Shown here in pieces: positions 36,713 to 46,210 of a DNA stretch of 64,000 nucleotides; position 1 is the first letter of the stretch, and the number at the start of each line of letters is the position of its first letter. The translations under genes and the position numbers were made by a program. The notes under the pieces are model-generated. The model saw only the letters and a list, made by a program, of their open reading frames with translations. It ran no database searches and was not told where the DNA came from. The DNA is from Maridesulfovibrio hydrothermalis AM13 = DSM 14728 (GTDB lineage Bacteria > Desulfobacterota > Desulfovibrionia > Desulfovibrionales > Desulfovibrionaceae). The stretch is taken from the NCBI RefSeq assembly GCF_000331025.1, contig NC_020055.1:795870-859869 (forward strand). Reading direction: 5' to 3'.

Positions 36713-38512
36713 TTAACCTTTCTTAGAAAACAAACGGCCTGTATCATCTGTTACTGTATCGAAATCAAAATTGAATGTTTCATCAAAAGTATCGACCAGT
36801 TCTCTTTTCTTCTCTAATTCCAACTCTGTACGTGGCGACGGTTCCGGCAGCCAAGGTCCGGGAAGCGATGTTTCGGGGATCAGATATGAGCTTACTTTAT
36901 TTTCAATTACTTGATCGTTTACTTCCTGCCACTTGGTAAAAAGACCATCCTCATCATCAAGCAGTTTCTGGACTTTGTCAGGATCAGCTATCAATGCAGC
37001 GTAAAATTTATCAGAATCAAACCAGATTTCTTTGTCTTTTTCAGCTTCGCGAAATCCCATCCAACTCAAATCCACCCTGTTCTCCACGACCGGATCACGC
37101 CATAGGTCAGCAAATCCTTCACGAAACAATTCTTCGGAAGGCAGAATAGTTTTGCGCAGATCGTTATAGGCATCGGTAACAAGTCCTACATTTTTTTTCA
37201 TTTCCTCTACGCCGCTGGCAACCCTGAGCGGCAGGGTATCACCGAAGTTCTGCTCAAGATCCACAAGAACTCTACCGTTATCCAGAGCAAATTCACTGGG
37301 CGCACGGACCTCAGTCGTGCCATTGATCACCATGACTGAATCGGCCCCCGGATGCGCAGTAGCATTGAGACCTAAAACCTCCAGGCCTGAAGCAAGCTCC
37401 AGAGTTAAACGTTCCCCCATTTTCGGAGAAACAGCAGATATTGATACAGATTTACCATCGATCAGGTAATAATCATCACCAGTATAGACAGGTGATACGA
37501 GCTTGGCATCAACTACCTCAGCAGTTATTTTTGATGATGCCCCGGCTGCGGAATCTTCTATACGACCAAGCACTGTCTCCCATGAATCCCCGTCAGCTAC
37601 TCTGAAAGTAATCGTTCCAGTTTCTGCGCCGATGGTGTAGCCGATTGAATGTTCACCGCTGGCAAGTGTGGTCGTTCCGTTTGCATCAAAAGCTTTTGAC
37701 AAATAATTGGAAGATGATCCCGCAACAAGACCTGAGAGATCATAACGGGCTTCTATGGCCGGTCCGATGGGCTTTTGTGTTTCGTCCAGTTTCAAGTGAG
37801 AAATAAGATGACCGCTGCTATCACTAAATGACAATTCATTTGCTGCATCAAGATTTTGCGTACTGTCGCCTCTATTCTCCTCAGTTGCCACATAAGCGGT
37901 GTTTACTGAAAAAGCCAGAGCTGAACCGGTTCCGAGCAGATCATCAAGATTTGCACCGGGGACATTTTGTTTGATTATGCGTGCCTGAACAGGAAGAGTG
38001 CTATCATTTACCGCGTCACGGACTGCTTCAAGAACGGCATTATTGTCCATGCCTTTGGTCAGTTCCACTTCCAAACTGCTTTTATCAGCCCCCAGCATCA
38101 TGTCGAACTTATAAATTCCGGAATCAAGTAAAGTCGGAGATTCTCCGGTAAACCCGCGTGAATAAAAACGGTAATACCGCTGAACATCATCTTTGGGGGT
38201 GATGGAGGCAGAAATTTTATTATCAAGAGCAGGATCATTGACCACAAGACGGGCATCACGCAACCCGAATCCATCAGCAGGCCAGCGAAAAGAAGATAGA
38301 GTCTCCTGCAAAGTCTTTACTTTGGACTGTACTTCCATTGCTTCGGAAGGTCCGGTCAATTCGTAGCGATTTTTCAGGCCGGCACGGTTGAAGCGGTCAG
38401 CCCAGTAAGATTCCGGGAAGACTTGTTTAAGCGAATCAGACTTTTCAGTCGCGCCCGCTTTGGTGAGATTGGTTCCGTCCAGTGTCAGATCCGCCACAGT
38501 CAGATTCTCCAT
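36713..38512 (-). CDS. FliD-like hook-associated protein homologue
   Basis: About 599 residues. C-terminal portion resembles FliD_C: VGLVTDAYNDLRKTI, then DLSWMGFREAEKDKEIWF and FDSDKFYAALIADPDKVQKLLDDEDGLF. Upstream, GIYKFDMMLGADKSSLEVELTKGMDNN and the SIGYTIGAETGTITFRVADGDSW block follow the FliD hydrophobic/coil pattern. It lacks the standard short N-terminal FliD motif and begins MENLTVADLTLDGTNLTKAG. ATG 38512 chosen over TTG 38527. Its start overlaps the 3' end of truA by 68-83 bp. Function as cap protein or paralogue is inferred from resemblance. Confidence 0.68.
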   Translation of the reverse strand: MENLTVADLTLDGTNLTKAGATEKSDSLKQVFPESYWADRFNRAGLKNRYELTGPSEAMEVQSKVKTLQETLSSFRWPADGFGLRDARLVVNDPALDNKISASITPKDDVQRYYRFYSRGFTGESPTLLDSGIYKFDMMLGADKSSLEVELTKGMDNNAVLEAVRDAVNDSTLPVQARIIKQNVPGANLDDLLGTGSALAFSVNTAYVATEENRGDSTQNLDAANELSFSDSSGHLISHLKLDETQKPIGPAIEARYDLSGLVAGSSSNYLSKAFDANGTTTLASGEHSIGYTIGAETGTITFRVADGDSWETVLGRIEDSAAGASSKITAEVVDAKLVSPVYTGDDYYLIDGKSVSISAVSPKMGERLTLELASGLEVLGLNATAHPGADSVMVINGTTEVRAPSEFALDNGRVLVDLEQNFGDTLPLRVASGVEEMKKNVGLVTDAYNDLRKTILPSEELFREGFADLWRDPVVENRVDLSWMGFREAEKDKEIWFDSDKFYAALIADPDKVQKLLDDEDGLFTKWQEVNDQVIENKVSSYLIPETSLPGPWLPEPSPRTELELEKKRELVDTFDETFNFDFDTVTDDTGRLFSKKG

Positions 38513-39275
38513 AGTAAACACGCTCAAGACACAACCCGCGCGCCGGAGCTGTGGCAGGAGCCATAGTTCTGTCCTTCATCTGTAATAATGATCGGACAAA
38601 CTCTGGCTTTTCTTTACCCCGCCCTATCTTTACAAGACAACCGACCATATTACGGACCATCTGCTTAAGAAAACCGGTGCCGCAAACGTCAAGCTTTATT
38701 TCATGCGGAGTTTCACCCGGTCGGCGGGAAAATTCGAGCACATTTCTGACCGTAGAATTGACTTCAGTTCCCATATTCTGAAAAGAGGCAAAATCGTGCA
38801 TTCCCAGAAACATTTTCATCGCCTGATCCATAGCATCAAGGTCAAGTGAACCACACTTCCAGACATATTTTCTGCGCCACGGAAAACAAAAGTCATTTTC
38901 CACCCAGATAGAATAACTGTAACGTTTACGCACCGTACTGAAACGTGAGTGGAAATCACCTGATACATAAGCACAGTCAAGAACGGTCACATCGTCTGGA
39001 AGTAAAGAATTGAGAGATTTCTGCCACGGAACTGAAGTCCGGTTGTCCGGCAGGTCGAGATGAACAATCTGTCCGCGAGCGTGGACCCCACTGTCCGTAC
39101 GTCCGGAGCCATGCACCCTGACCGGGAATCCGGTTATGTGAGAGATCGCCTTTTCAAGCTCTCCCTGCACAGTGCGTAGATTCGGCTGAAACTGCCAGCC
39201 GCAGAAATCTGTTCCGTCATATGCAAGGGTAAGTTTTAATCTCTTCACAACAGTTTTACGCGAAGACTTGGTCAA
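38445..39275 (-). CDS. truA: tRNA pseudouridine(38-40) synthase TruA
   Basis: 276 residues. Converts U38-U40 of tRNA to pseudouridine. Catalytic Asp in HGSGRTDSGVHARGQIVHLDL (about 58-78), AYDGTDFCGWQ near the N-terminus, and FLKQMVRNMVGCLVKIGRG. TTG at 39275 has a GGAG site 11 bp upstream; GTG 39248 (MKRLKLTLAYDG-like) is a second possible start with no ribosome site. The C-terminal tail after RVYYGES is longer than usual and lies inside the FliD-like gene's 5' end. Confidence 0.93.
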   Translation of the reverse strand: MTKSSRKTVVKRLKLTLAYDGTDFCGWQFQPNLRTVQGELEKAISHITGFPVRVHGSGRTDSGVHARGQIVHLDLPDNRTSVPWQKSLNSLLPDDVTVLDCAYVSGDFHSRFSTVRKRYSYSIWVENDFCFPWRRKYVWKCGSLDLDAMDQAMKMFLGMHDFASFQNMGTEVNSTVRNVLEFSRRPGETPHEIKLDVCGTGFLKQMVRNMVGCLVKIGRGKEKPEFVRSLLQMKDRTMAPATAPARGLCLERVYYGESDCGGSDTGRNQSHQSGRD

Positions 39276-39329
39276 GCCTTCGCGTACTCCTTAAAAATTA
39301 TATAGTTAGACCTTGCGGCCAGATTTTTA

Positions 39330-40007
39330 TTAATTATCTTCGAGGGGCACTTGCAGTTTAGTAAGTTCCTCAGAAAGTTTCGCTGCTTTTTTAGGAGTTA
39401 CAAATCCGAGAATGGCACCGGCACTACGGCCGCGCATTCCTGACAAAATCTTGACAGCAAGATCAGTATCCAGAGATTCGATAACCTGTGCTGCTTTTTT
39501 AGCCTTCATAGCCGTATAAACTCCGACCAGATGCTTAATCTTTTTGTCTTTCAGCACATCAGCATCAGCAATCATTTTTTTCAGCCTTTTTTCAAGACCG
39601 GTAAGTTCAACAAGTTTTTTATCCAGATTCTGCTCAAGAGTGCGCAAGGAGCGTTCTTTACGGGCCAGTTCATCCTCCTTGGCCTTAAGTGCTTTCCAGT
39701 CAGCTACAGGCATACCGGCCGGCCGTGCGGCTTCTTTTTTACCCTGATCCGCGGCTTTATCCTTAGCTCCGGCTTCAGCTGCAACAGCTTTAGGGGTTTG
39801 CACCACATTGCGCACAACGCTGGATTCGATAACGGCTTTTATTACATCCTTTGACTCACCGAGATCTAATCCCATAGAGCCGATAAGGGAGAGCTTAAAC
39901 ACTGCCAGTAAAACCAGACATACAAGAATTTTAGAAATCTTTAGATTTGAACCGAATTGTTGCCATTTCGTCATACTCTTTTTGTTCTTTGAGATTTTCT
40001 TCTTCAT
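39330..40007 (-). CDS. MotE-like (MgtE_N/coiled-coil) flagellar accessory protein
   Basis: 225 residues. Basic N-terminus, one membrane span (about residues 26-42), then an Ala/Lys-rich linker, a coiled coil (EDELARKERSLRTLEQNLDKKLVELTGLEKRLKKM) and a C-terminal MgtE_N-like helical domain (LVGVYTAMKAKKAAQVIESLDTDLAVKILSGM). This architecture matches MotE, a chaperone for stator protein MotC in other bacteria. Overlaps fliJ by 77 bp; ATG 39974 is an alternative start that cuts the overlap. Confidence 0.8.
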   Translation of the reverse strand: MKKKISKNKKSMTKWQQFGSNLKISKILVCLVLLAVFKLSLIGSMGLDLGESKDVIKAVIESSVVRNVVQTPKAVAAEAGAKDKAADQGKKEAARPAGMPVADWKALKAKEDELARKERSLRTLEQNLDKKLVELTGLEKRLKKMIADADVLKDKKIKHLVGVYTAMKAKKAAQVIESLDTDLAVKILSGMRGRSAGAILGFVTPKKAAKLSEELTKLQVPLEDN

Positions 40008-40368
40008 GGTATTTCTTCGCCTGATTCTCTTTGAGTTTTTCCAGCAGTTTCCGGTCTTTTGACTTTTTTACAGCTTCTGTACGACACTTTTGCAAATTAA
40101 GGGCCAACTGTTTCAAACGGCTCCGTGCAGTGCTGAGGTCAGCTTTGAGGGCAACATCGTACTGCTGCCAAAGCCACATATCATTAGCTGTAATATTTTT
40201 AAATTTTTCTTTTTCATGAGCAGCCATTTTCTCTTCAACAGCAAAAACCGCCTTCTTCTGATCCTGATGAAGGCGGATTGCTTGTGCCAGAGCCATGCTG
40301 GCCTGCTCTTCAGCCTGCTTTCTAAACTCCAGAACTTTTTCAAGCTTAAAAACATATGGCTTTGGCAT
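39931..40368 (-). CDS. fliJ: Flagellar export protein FliJ
   Basis: 145 residues, almost entirely coiled coil (FKLEKVLEFRKQAEEQASMAL at the start, DLSTARSRLKQLALNLQKCRTEAVKK in the middle). FliJ is a chaperone-escort protein of the flagellar type III export ATPase FliI. No fliI is adjacent in this window. Overlaps the MotE-like gene downstream, suggesting one transcript. Confidence 0.85.
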   Translation of the reverse strand: MPKPYVFKLEKVLEFRKQAEEQASMALAQAIRLHQDQKKAVFAVEEKMAAHEKEKFKNITANDMWLWQQYDVALKADLSTARSRLKQLALNLQKCRTEAVKKSKDRKLLEKLKENQAKKYHEEENLKEQKEYDEMATIRFKSKDF

Positions 40369-40395
40369 ATTAAATTACAACTTTCCGAGCAAAGA

Positions 40396-40560
40396 CTATT
40401 TTTTATCTTCCGGTTTTCCGGCCAGACCGCAATAACCTTTCTCACCGTCAGCAAACCGCCACATCATACACATGGTTCCCTGACAGAATTTCATTTTGTC
40501 ATCGCTGGTCATGAGGTAGGGACAGTATTTGAACTTTGCTTCGCTTTCAGGATAGAGCAT
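40396..40560 (-). CDS. Small Cys-rich protein (54 aa)
   Basis: Not a recognised family. Start ATG 40560 with ACGAGGTAATCC upstream (good ribosome site). Product begins MLYPESEAKFKYCPYLM and contains four Cys (KYCPY, KFCQG, TMCMM, GYCGL) in CPYLM-x9-CQGTMCMMW-x11-C spacing, which could bind metal. It ends in AGKPEDKK. It lies 27 bp after fliJ's start region and 14 bp before the next gene's end, same strand, so likely cotranscribed. Too short for most gene callers; the ribosome site and clustered Cys support it. Confidence 0.72.
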   Translation of the reverse strand: MLYPESEAKFKYCPYLMTSDDKMKFCQGTMCMMWRFADGEKGYCGLAGKPEDKK

Positions 40561-40574
40561 GGATTACCTCGTAA

Positions 40575-41792
40575 TTATTTATTTTCTACTACTTTTTCAT
40601 AAATATAACATCGCTTGCCCATAGCCTGCTTCACATATTCCTTAACAAGAATCCCGATACGCTCTTCTCTGGTGAAACCACTGGTGTATTTACCGTTTTC
40701 ATACACTTCTGGGAACTCGTCAGAAAGAACCGGATGCTTGCTTGCGAAAATTTCAACCTGCTTTGAGTACTCGGAAAGATAAAGATCCACTTCCTGATCA
40801 GACAGGGAATTAATCTCTTTTACCTTTTCTGCCAGCACTTCAGGAGCAGGCAAAGTCTTTGATTCCATAAGGTCCGAAAAAGCCCTTGCGAAACGCTGAC
40901 TGCCTTCAAAGATATGTTTAGGCCGTACAACATTGATACCGGCCCATCCGGCACGCAGCCACTTGAAAAGATAACTGACTGTCCGACCGGGGTTATCTTT
41001 ATCCTGAATGTACAGATTAACGGACATGGAGTCATACATAAAAGTATCCATCCAGCCCATAACGCCTGAAGTAAGGCCGGGAATACCGCTATAGAAATAG
41101 TTCCACTGGTCATCGTCAACCACCAGACCTTTCATGCCGACACTGGACTTATCCATCTGCTTTGAAACAGTCAGAAATACATCGCGGCCTTCATACTTCA
41201 TAAGCACGAGCAAACGATCAAGGTCGTAGCGGTAATAAGCACCGCCGAAAGAATCAGGAGTATTTACTTCAAACTCCCTGCCCCGCCACACTCTGGGAGT
41301 GTCGCAATCATCAAGATATTTCCATGGCTGAACGTTCTCAGTGATAAATTGGCAACCCGGATGCCAGCCGCTGACCCTGATTACCGAGGGATAAATCGCA
41401 TAGTTAGGGATGGCAGGGTTATAGGTATATTCCAAAACGCGTTTCATATCGGCATCAACGACAAAACGCATAGCCGCTCCGCTTGCGGAGTCCCGCTTAG
41501 GCAGCGCAATTATTTTGTCCGTAGCCGGAGTTTCGTCCACATATCTGATCACATCCATGATCTTTGCAGCATCAAAACCCCCATCTTTGGCGGCAACGGT
41601 GCTGAATAAATAGTCCAATCCTTCTTCGACAGACTTAGGAAGTCTGGCTTCATTTTTCTTTTTATTATCTTTAAAAGCAGATGTAGAACATTGAGCGTCG
41701 ACTGCCATAAAAAGAAGTGAGGAGAGCGCAATCATAATAGCAACAACGCATGACACCACCCGAGTGAAATTCGGGAGCAAAGAAATTTTCAT
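40575..41792 (-). CDS. Secreted hypothetical protein (405 aa)
   Basis: No family recognised. N-terminal signal sequence (MKISLLPNFTRVVS then hydrophobic to about residue 30, cleavage near VDAQ-CSTS, possibly a lipobox-like QC). Mature part is soluble, about 370 residues, with aromatic- and Asp-rich stretches (VVDDDQWNYFYSGIPG, GWMDTFMYDSMSVNL, YLFKWLRAGWAGIN). The 54-aa Cys-rich gene and fliJ follow on the same strand. Likely periplasmic or envelope-associated. Confidence 0.75.
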   Translation of the reverse strand: MKISLLPNFTRVVSCVVAIMIALSSLLFMAVDAQCSTSAFKDNKKKNEARLPKSVEEGLDYLFSTVAAKDGGFDAAKIMDVIRYVDETPATDKIIALPKRDSASGAAMRFVVDADMKRVLEYTYNPAIPNYAIYPSVIRVSGWHPGCQFITENVQPWKYLDDCDTPRVWRGREFEVNTPDSFGGAYYRYDLDRLLVLMKYEGRDVFLTVSKQMDKSSVGMKGLVVDDDQWNYFYSGIPGLTSGVMGWMDTFMYDSMSVNLYIQDKDNPGRTVSYLFKWLRAGWAGINVVRPKHIFEGSQRFARAFSDLMESKTLPAPEVLAEKVKEINSLSDQEVDLYLSEYSKQVEIFASKHPVLSDEFPEVYENGKYTSGFTREERIGILVKEYVKQAMGKRCYIYEKVVENK

Positions 41793-41957
41793 ATATTATT
41801 CACCTTCCCGCCTTGAAATCAGCAGGTTTTTATCGATTGTTTCTACTACGTATTTATGCACTAATTTACTTCTTGGCAAGCTTCACATATCAGGGACTGA
41901 GCGGCCTTAGGCCTTCACAGATGATTTTATCCCCACGTTAAAACAACAGCAAAATAA

Positions 41958-42716
41958 ATGCCCATAACGAGTTCATGCATTATTCAAAAGCAATACAGCG
42001 AGCTTCTTCATATTTTTGAGGAGTACAGTCAGGCTTTTGTCGCTTTTTCCGGCGGAGTCGACAGCTCTCTTGTGGCTAAAGCTGCTTTAGACACCTTGGG
42101 ACATAACGCAGTTGCAGTGACCGTCCGCTCTGAATTTACAGCTCAGCGGGATCTGAATTTTGCGCGTGCGTCCGCCCGCGAGATAGGCATCACACACAAG
42201 GTCATAAATATTCAGCTTTTAAAGACTCCGCAGGTAACTGTAAATTCAGCAAGCCGGTGTTACCATTGTAAAAAAGCAATAGTCAGCTCCATAAAAGGTT
42301 ACCCCGTATTTGACGGCAGTCATGCTGAGGACTCTCCGGAACGTCCGGGCCTGCAAGCTCTCCGTGAAGCCGGAGTTATATCCCCTCTGGCTCTTGCAGG
42401 TTTCAACAAGCTAATGATTATTAAAACTGCCCGCCATTTAAATATGCTTTCTGCCGGACAACCTTCCAACAGCTGCCTTGCTACCCGTGTAAAAACAGGT
42501 ATTCCTTTAACTGTTGAAATTCTAAACTATATCGAGCTGGTGGAAGAAATTATGTTTGACCTCGGTGCAGTATGGTGCAGAGCCAGAACAGACAGCCACT
42601 ATTGTCATATTGAATATGGTACGTTTTCTGAATTCAATGAATTTGAAGCTAAGCAAAAGATCTTAACTACTATTGATAATAGCGAAAAATTAAACTTCAA
42701 ATTCTGTCGTAAATAA
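41958..42716 (+). CDS. larE: LarE-like sacrificial sulfur transferase
   Basis: 252 residues. PP-loop ATPase SGGVDSSLVAKA (about 34-46), SRCYHCKKAIVSSI and CLATRVKTG, the last placing a Cys where LarE carries its sulfur-donating Cys. LarE converts the nicotinic acid adduct to the nickel-pincer cofactor precursor used by lactate racemase. LarA, LarB and LarC are not in this window. Whether it works with a racemase elsewhere is unknown; an independent sulfurtransferase role is possible. Confidence 0.85.
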   Translation: MPITSSCIIQKQYSELLHIFEEYSQAFVAFSGGVDSSLVAKAALDTLGHNAVAVTVRSEFTAQRDLNFARASAREIGITHKVINIQLLKTPQVTVNSASRCYHCKKAIVSSIKGYPVFDGSHAEDSPERPGLQALREAGVISPLALAGFNKLMIIKTARHLNMLSAGQPSNSCLATRVKTGIPLTVEILNYIELVEEIMFDLGAVWCRARTDSHYCHIEYGTFSEFNEFEAKQKILTTIDNSEKLNFKFCRK

Positions 42717-42742
42717 AAATGCGCAAACCATGAGCCAAAAAA

Positions 42743-42766
42743 AAAGGCATCCATACGGATGCCTAA
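42743..42766 (-). terminator. Terminator of ferredoxin gene
   Basis: Perfect AGGCATCC / GGATGCCT stem around GTAT with long T-runs on both strands; 20 bp after the ferredoxin stop on the minus strand, so also usable for larE. Confidence 0.9.
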
Positions 42767-42786
42767 AAAAACAAGACAAGTTCTTC

Positions 42787-43323
<537 letters not shown>

Positions 43324-44037
43324 TTACTCGCCAAGGTACGCCTTCTGGATATCCGGATTGTCGAGAAGCTTGGATGCTTCATCTTCTAGAACGACATTAC
43401 CGGTTTCCAGCACATAACCGCGATCAGCCATGCTAAGTGCCACCCTTGCATTTTGCTCAACCAGAATAATAGTTGTGCCGTGTTTGTTGATCTCCTTAAT
43501 AATGTCGAAGATCTGCTTTACAATCAACGGCGCAAGTCCAAGGGAGGGTTCATCAAGCAGCAACACCTTGGGTCTGCTCATAAGTGCGCGCCCGATTGCC
43601 AGCATCTGCTGTTCACCACCGGACAGAGTTCCGCCAGCCTGTTTACTTCTTTCACGCAGAATAGGAAACATGCCGAAAACACGCTCGATGTCATCAGCAA
43701 TTTCATTGTCATTACGGAAAAAAGCTCCCATATCGAGATTTTCCTCAATGGTCAGACGCGGAAAAATCCGACGCCCTTCAGGAACCTGACACAGCCCCAT
43801 AGCCGGCAGCTTATCTGAACTGACGTTATTTATCTTCTTACCCTTGTAGAATATTTCTCCGTTGGTCGCTTTTACAATATTACAAATGGTCATGAGAGTT
43901 GTACTTTTACCGGCCCCGTTAGCACCGATAATGGATACAATCTCCCCTTCCATAACTTTAACATTGATTCCTTTAAGGGCCCTAATGCGGCCATATCCCG
44001 CATGAACATCGCGTAATTCTAAAATCGGTTCTGACAT
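43324..44037 (-). CDS. livF: Branched-chain amino acid ABC transporter ATPase LivF
   Basis: 237 residues. Walker A GANGAGKSTT, signature LSGGEQQMLAIGRAL, Walker B VLLLDEPSLGL, and HD-type switch region VEQNA. Last gene of the operon, 4 bp after livM. LivF/LivG energise uptake of Leu/Ile/Val or related amino acids or ureas. Confidence 0.95.
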   Translation of the reverse strand: MSEPILELRDVHAGYGRIRALKGINVKVMEGEIVSIIGANGAGKSTTLMTICNIVKATNGEIFYKGKKINNVSSDKLPAMGLCQVPEGRRIFPRLTIEENLDMGAFFRNDNEIADDIERVFGMFPILRERSKQAGGTLSGGEQQMLAIGRALMSRPKVLLLDEPSLGLAPLIVKQIFDIIKEINKHGTTIILVEQNARVALSMADRGYVLETGNVVLEDEASKLLDNPDIQKAYLGE

Positions 44038-44040
44038 GGC

Positions 44041-45261
44041 TTAATCCTTTTTATCTGCCTTCATTCTGCGTTTAGGCGGCAGTAGGCCCTGTGGTCTGAA
44101 GAGCATCATAAGAGTCATAACTCCACCAAAGACCAGCATGCGGTACAATTCAAAATCCCTGAAAATTTCAGGCAAAGCAATCAAAGCCAGAGCACCGAGA
44201 ATAACGCCGGGAATGGACCCCATGCCGCCAAGAACTACCATGGCCAGAACCATAGCCGATTCCAGAAAGGTAAAGGACTCAGGACTGACAAATCTCATAC
44301 GCGCCGCATAAAAAGCACCGGCCATTCCGCCGAAACATGCTCCTGAACAATAAGCAAGTAGCTTCATATAAAAAGTGGGAATTCCCATAACTTCCGCGGC
44401 GGTCTCATCCTCGCGAATTGCTTCCCATGCACGGCCTATGCGGGAATGCTGGATACGGTAAACAGCTATAATGGTAAAAACCACTAACGCTAGAATTACG
44501 TAATAAATAAGGGAAAGCTTCTTAAGCCAGAGGTGCTCAAATGTCATACCATTTGCAAAGTCAGGCCAGTATATACCCGGAGCCTTGATTCCGGTTATTC
44601 CATTGGGTCCGTTGGTCAGACTCATCCAGTTATTGAGAATCATACGCACGATCTCAGCAAATCCCAGCGTAACGATTGCAAGGTAATCACCACGCATACG
44701 CATGGAGCAATAACCGATTATACAAGCACCGAGTCCGGCGACAGCAGCACTGAGCGGCAGGCAGATCCAGAATGCCAGCTTATAAGTAATGGACAGCAAA
44801 GCATAAGTATACGCCCCCAGCCCGTAAAAAGCGATAAACCCAAGATCAAGCATCCCGGCAAGGCCGACAACAATATTAAGCCCCAGCCCGAGGCAGATGT
44901 AGACCATACAGTTAATGGCAACATCCTGAGCATAACGACCGAAAAACTGCGGATATGCGATAGCGAAAGCCAGAATAAGAAGGGCCCAGACGACCATCGG
45001 TACAGTAGTGGATGCTTTCTGCAATCCATTAATGACTGATCCCGCCGGTTTAGTAATAAAATTAAACGCGCCTATACTGTTCAGCTGACGCAAAACCAGA
45101 ATGAAAGAACAACCTGCTGCGATCTTCCACCATACTGAAAAAGTTGTTGTTACCTCGAGTCCTTCAGGCTTTACACCCAGCAGAGGCCAGAGCAGGATGA
45201 ACAGCCAGATCATCCCGACGCCTAAAGAAGTCCAGTGTTTTTTAAACTCTGGTATCGTCAA
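44041..45261 (-). CDS. livM: Branched-chain amino acid ABC transporter permease LivM
   Basis: 406 residues with multiple spans; conserved CLGLGLNIVVGLAGMLDLGFIAFYGLGAY and GDYLAIVTLGFAEIVRMILNNW. The long N-terminal ~90 residues add two spans before the LivM core, typical of some proteobacterial forms. Start overlaps livH's 3' end by 20 bp. Confidence 0.93.
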   Translation of the reverse strand: MTIPEFKKHWTSLGVGMIWLFILLWPLLGVKPEGLEVTTTFSVWWKIAAGCSFILVLRQLNSIGAFNFITKPAGSVINGLQKASTTVPMVVWALLILAFAIAYPQFFGRYAQDVAINCMVYICLGLGLNIVVGLAGMLDLGFIAFYGLGAYTYALLSITYKLAFWICLPLSAAVAGLGACIIGYCSMRMRGDYLAIVTLGFAEIVRMILNNWMSLTNGPNGITGIKAPGIYWPDFANGMTFEHLWLKKLSLIYYVILALVVFTIIAVYRIQHSRIGRAWEAIREDETAAEVMGIPTFYMKLLAYCSGACFGGMAGAFYAARMRFVSPESFTFLESAMVLAMVVLGGMGSIPGVILGALALIALPEIFRDFELYRMLVFGGVMTLMMLFRPQGLLPPKRRMKADKKD

Positions 45262-46144
45262 CGTTCTCTCCCATGATTCCCGAAGGTCTGAAATAAAGCA
45301 CTCCGATAAGAATTACAAAAGCAAATACATCCTTGTACTCACCGGAAATGTAGCCAGCTGCAAAAATCTCCACCATTCCGATAATAAACCCGCCGATCAT
45401 GGCTCCGGTTATGTTACCGATGCCACCTAAAACTGCGGCTGCAAAGGCCTTAATACCGGGCACAAAGCCCATATCATAACGAACAGATCCGTAATACAGG
45501 CCGACCATAATTCCGGCCGCGGCGGCCAAAGCTGCTCCAATGGCAAAGGTCAAGCTGATAATACGGTTTGAATTAATTCCCACTAACGCAGACATAATCT
45601 TATCCTGCGCAGTAGAACGCATCGCCTTGCCAATGCGGGTCTTGAAAACCAGAAAATTAAGTGCAACCAGCAAAAACGCGGTCAGACTGACAATAAAAAG
45701 CTGCATATAAGAAAGCATTACGGTTCCAAACTCAAAACCGCCCTGAGTCAGCTCAGTGGGATAAGGCTTATCGTAAACTCCCTGAGTCAGCATCAAACCG
45801 TTCTGCAAGAAAATTGACATACCCAGAGCTGCAAGAAGAACTGAAAGTCTGGAGGAATTACGCAGAGGTTTGTAAGCCACTTTTTCCACGGCCATGGCAA
45901 GCATAGCGCAATAAGCCATTGCCAGTATGAGTGAACCTGAGAGGCATACCCATGCCGGTGCACCCTGTGAAAGAAGGTAGCTCATGAAAATTACGCCGAC
46001 GTAACCGCCTGCGGCAAAAAACTCGCCATGAGCAAAGTTAATGAGCTGAATGATGCCATACACCATTGTATAGCCCAGTGCGATCAGTGCATAAACACTG
46101 CCGAGGGTTATACCGTTGATGAGTTGCTGTAGAAAATATTCCAT
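45242..46144 (-). CDS. livH: Branched-chain amino acid ABC transporter permease LivH
   Basis: 300 residues, about eight spans. Starts MEYFLQQLINGITLGSVYAL; conserved ALGYTMVYGIIQLINFAHGEFF and VKAFAAAVLGGIGNITGAMIGG. Pairs with LivM as the transmembrane domain. Confidence 0.94.
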   Translation of the reverse strand: MEYFLQQLINGITLGSVYALIALGYTMVYGIIQLINFAHGEFFAAGGYVGVIFMSYLLSQGAPAWVCLSGSLILAMAYCAMLAMAVEKVAYKPLRNSSRLSVLLAALGMSIFLQNGLMLTQGVYDKPYPTELTQGGFEFGTVMLSYMQLFIVSLTAFLLVALNFLVFKTRIGKAMRSTAQDKIMSALVGINSNRIISLTFAIGAALAAAAGIMVGLYYGSVRYDMGFVPGIKAFAAAVLGGIGNITGAMIGGFIIGMVEIFAAGYISGEYKDVFAFVILIGVLYFRPSGIMGENVDDTRV

Positions 46145-46168
46145 GGATATCCGGGGGCTGTTCGTAAA

Positions 46169-46194
46169 GGCCCCCGCTCAAGCGAGCAGGGGCC
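46169..46194 (-). other. Hairpin between livK and livH
   Basis: GGCCCC-T-GCTC / GAGC-G-GGGGCC with loop GCTT on the minus strand, followed by TTTACG. It may act as a partial terminator or 3' stabiliser so that the binding protein is made in excess. Confidence 0.55.
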
Positions 46195-46210
46195 GGGATT
46201 CTTTGGACTT

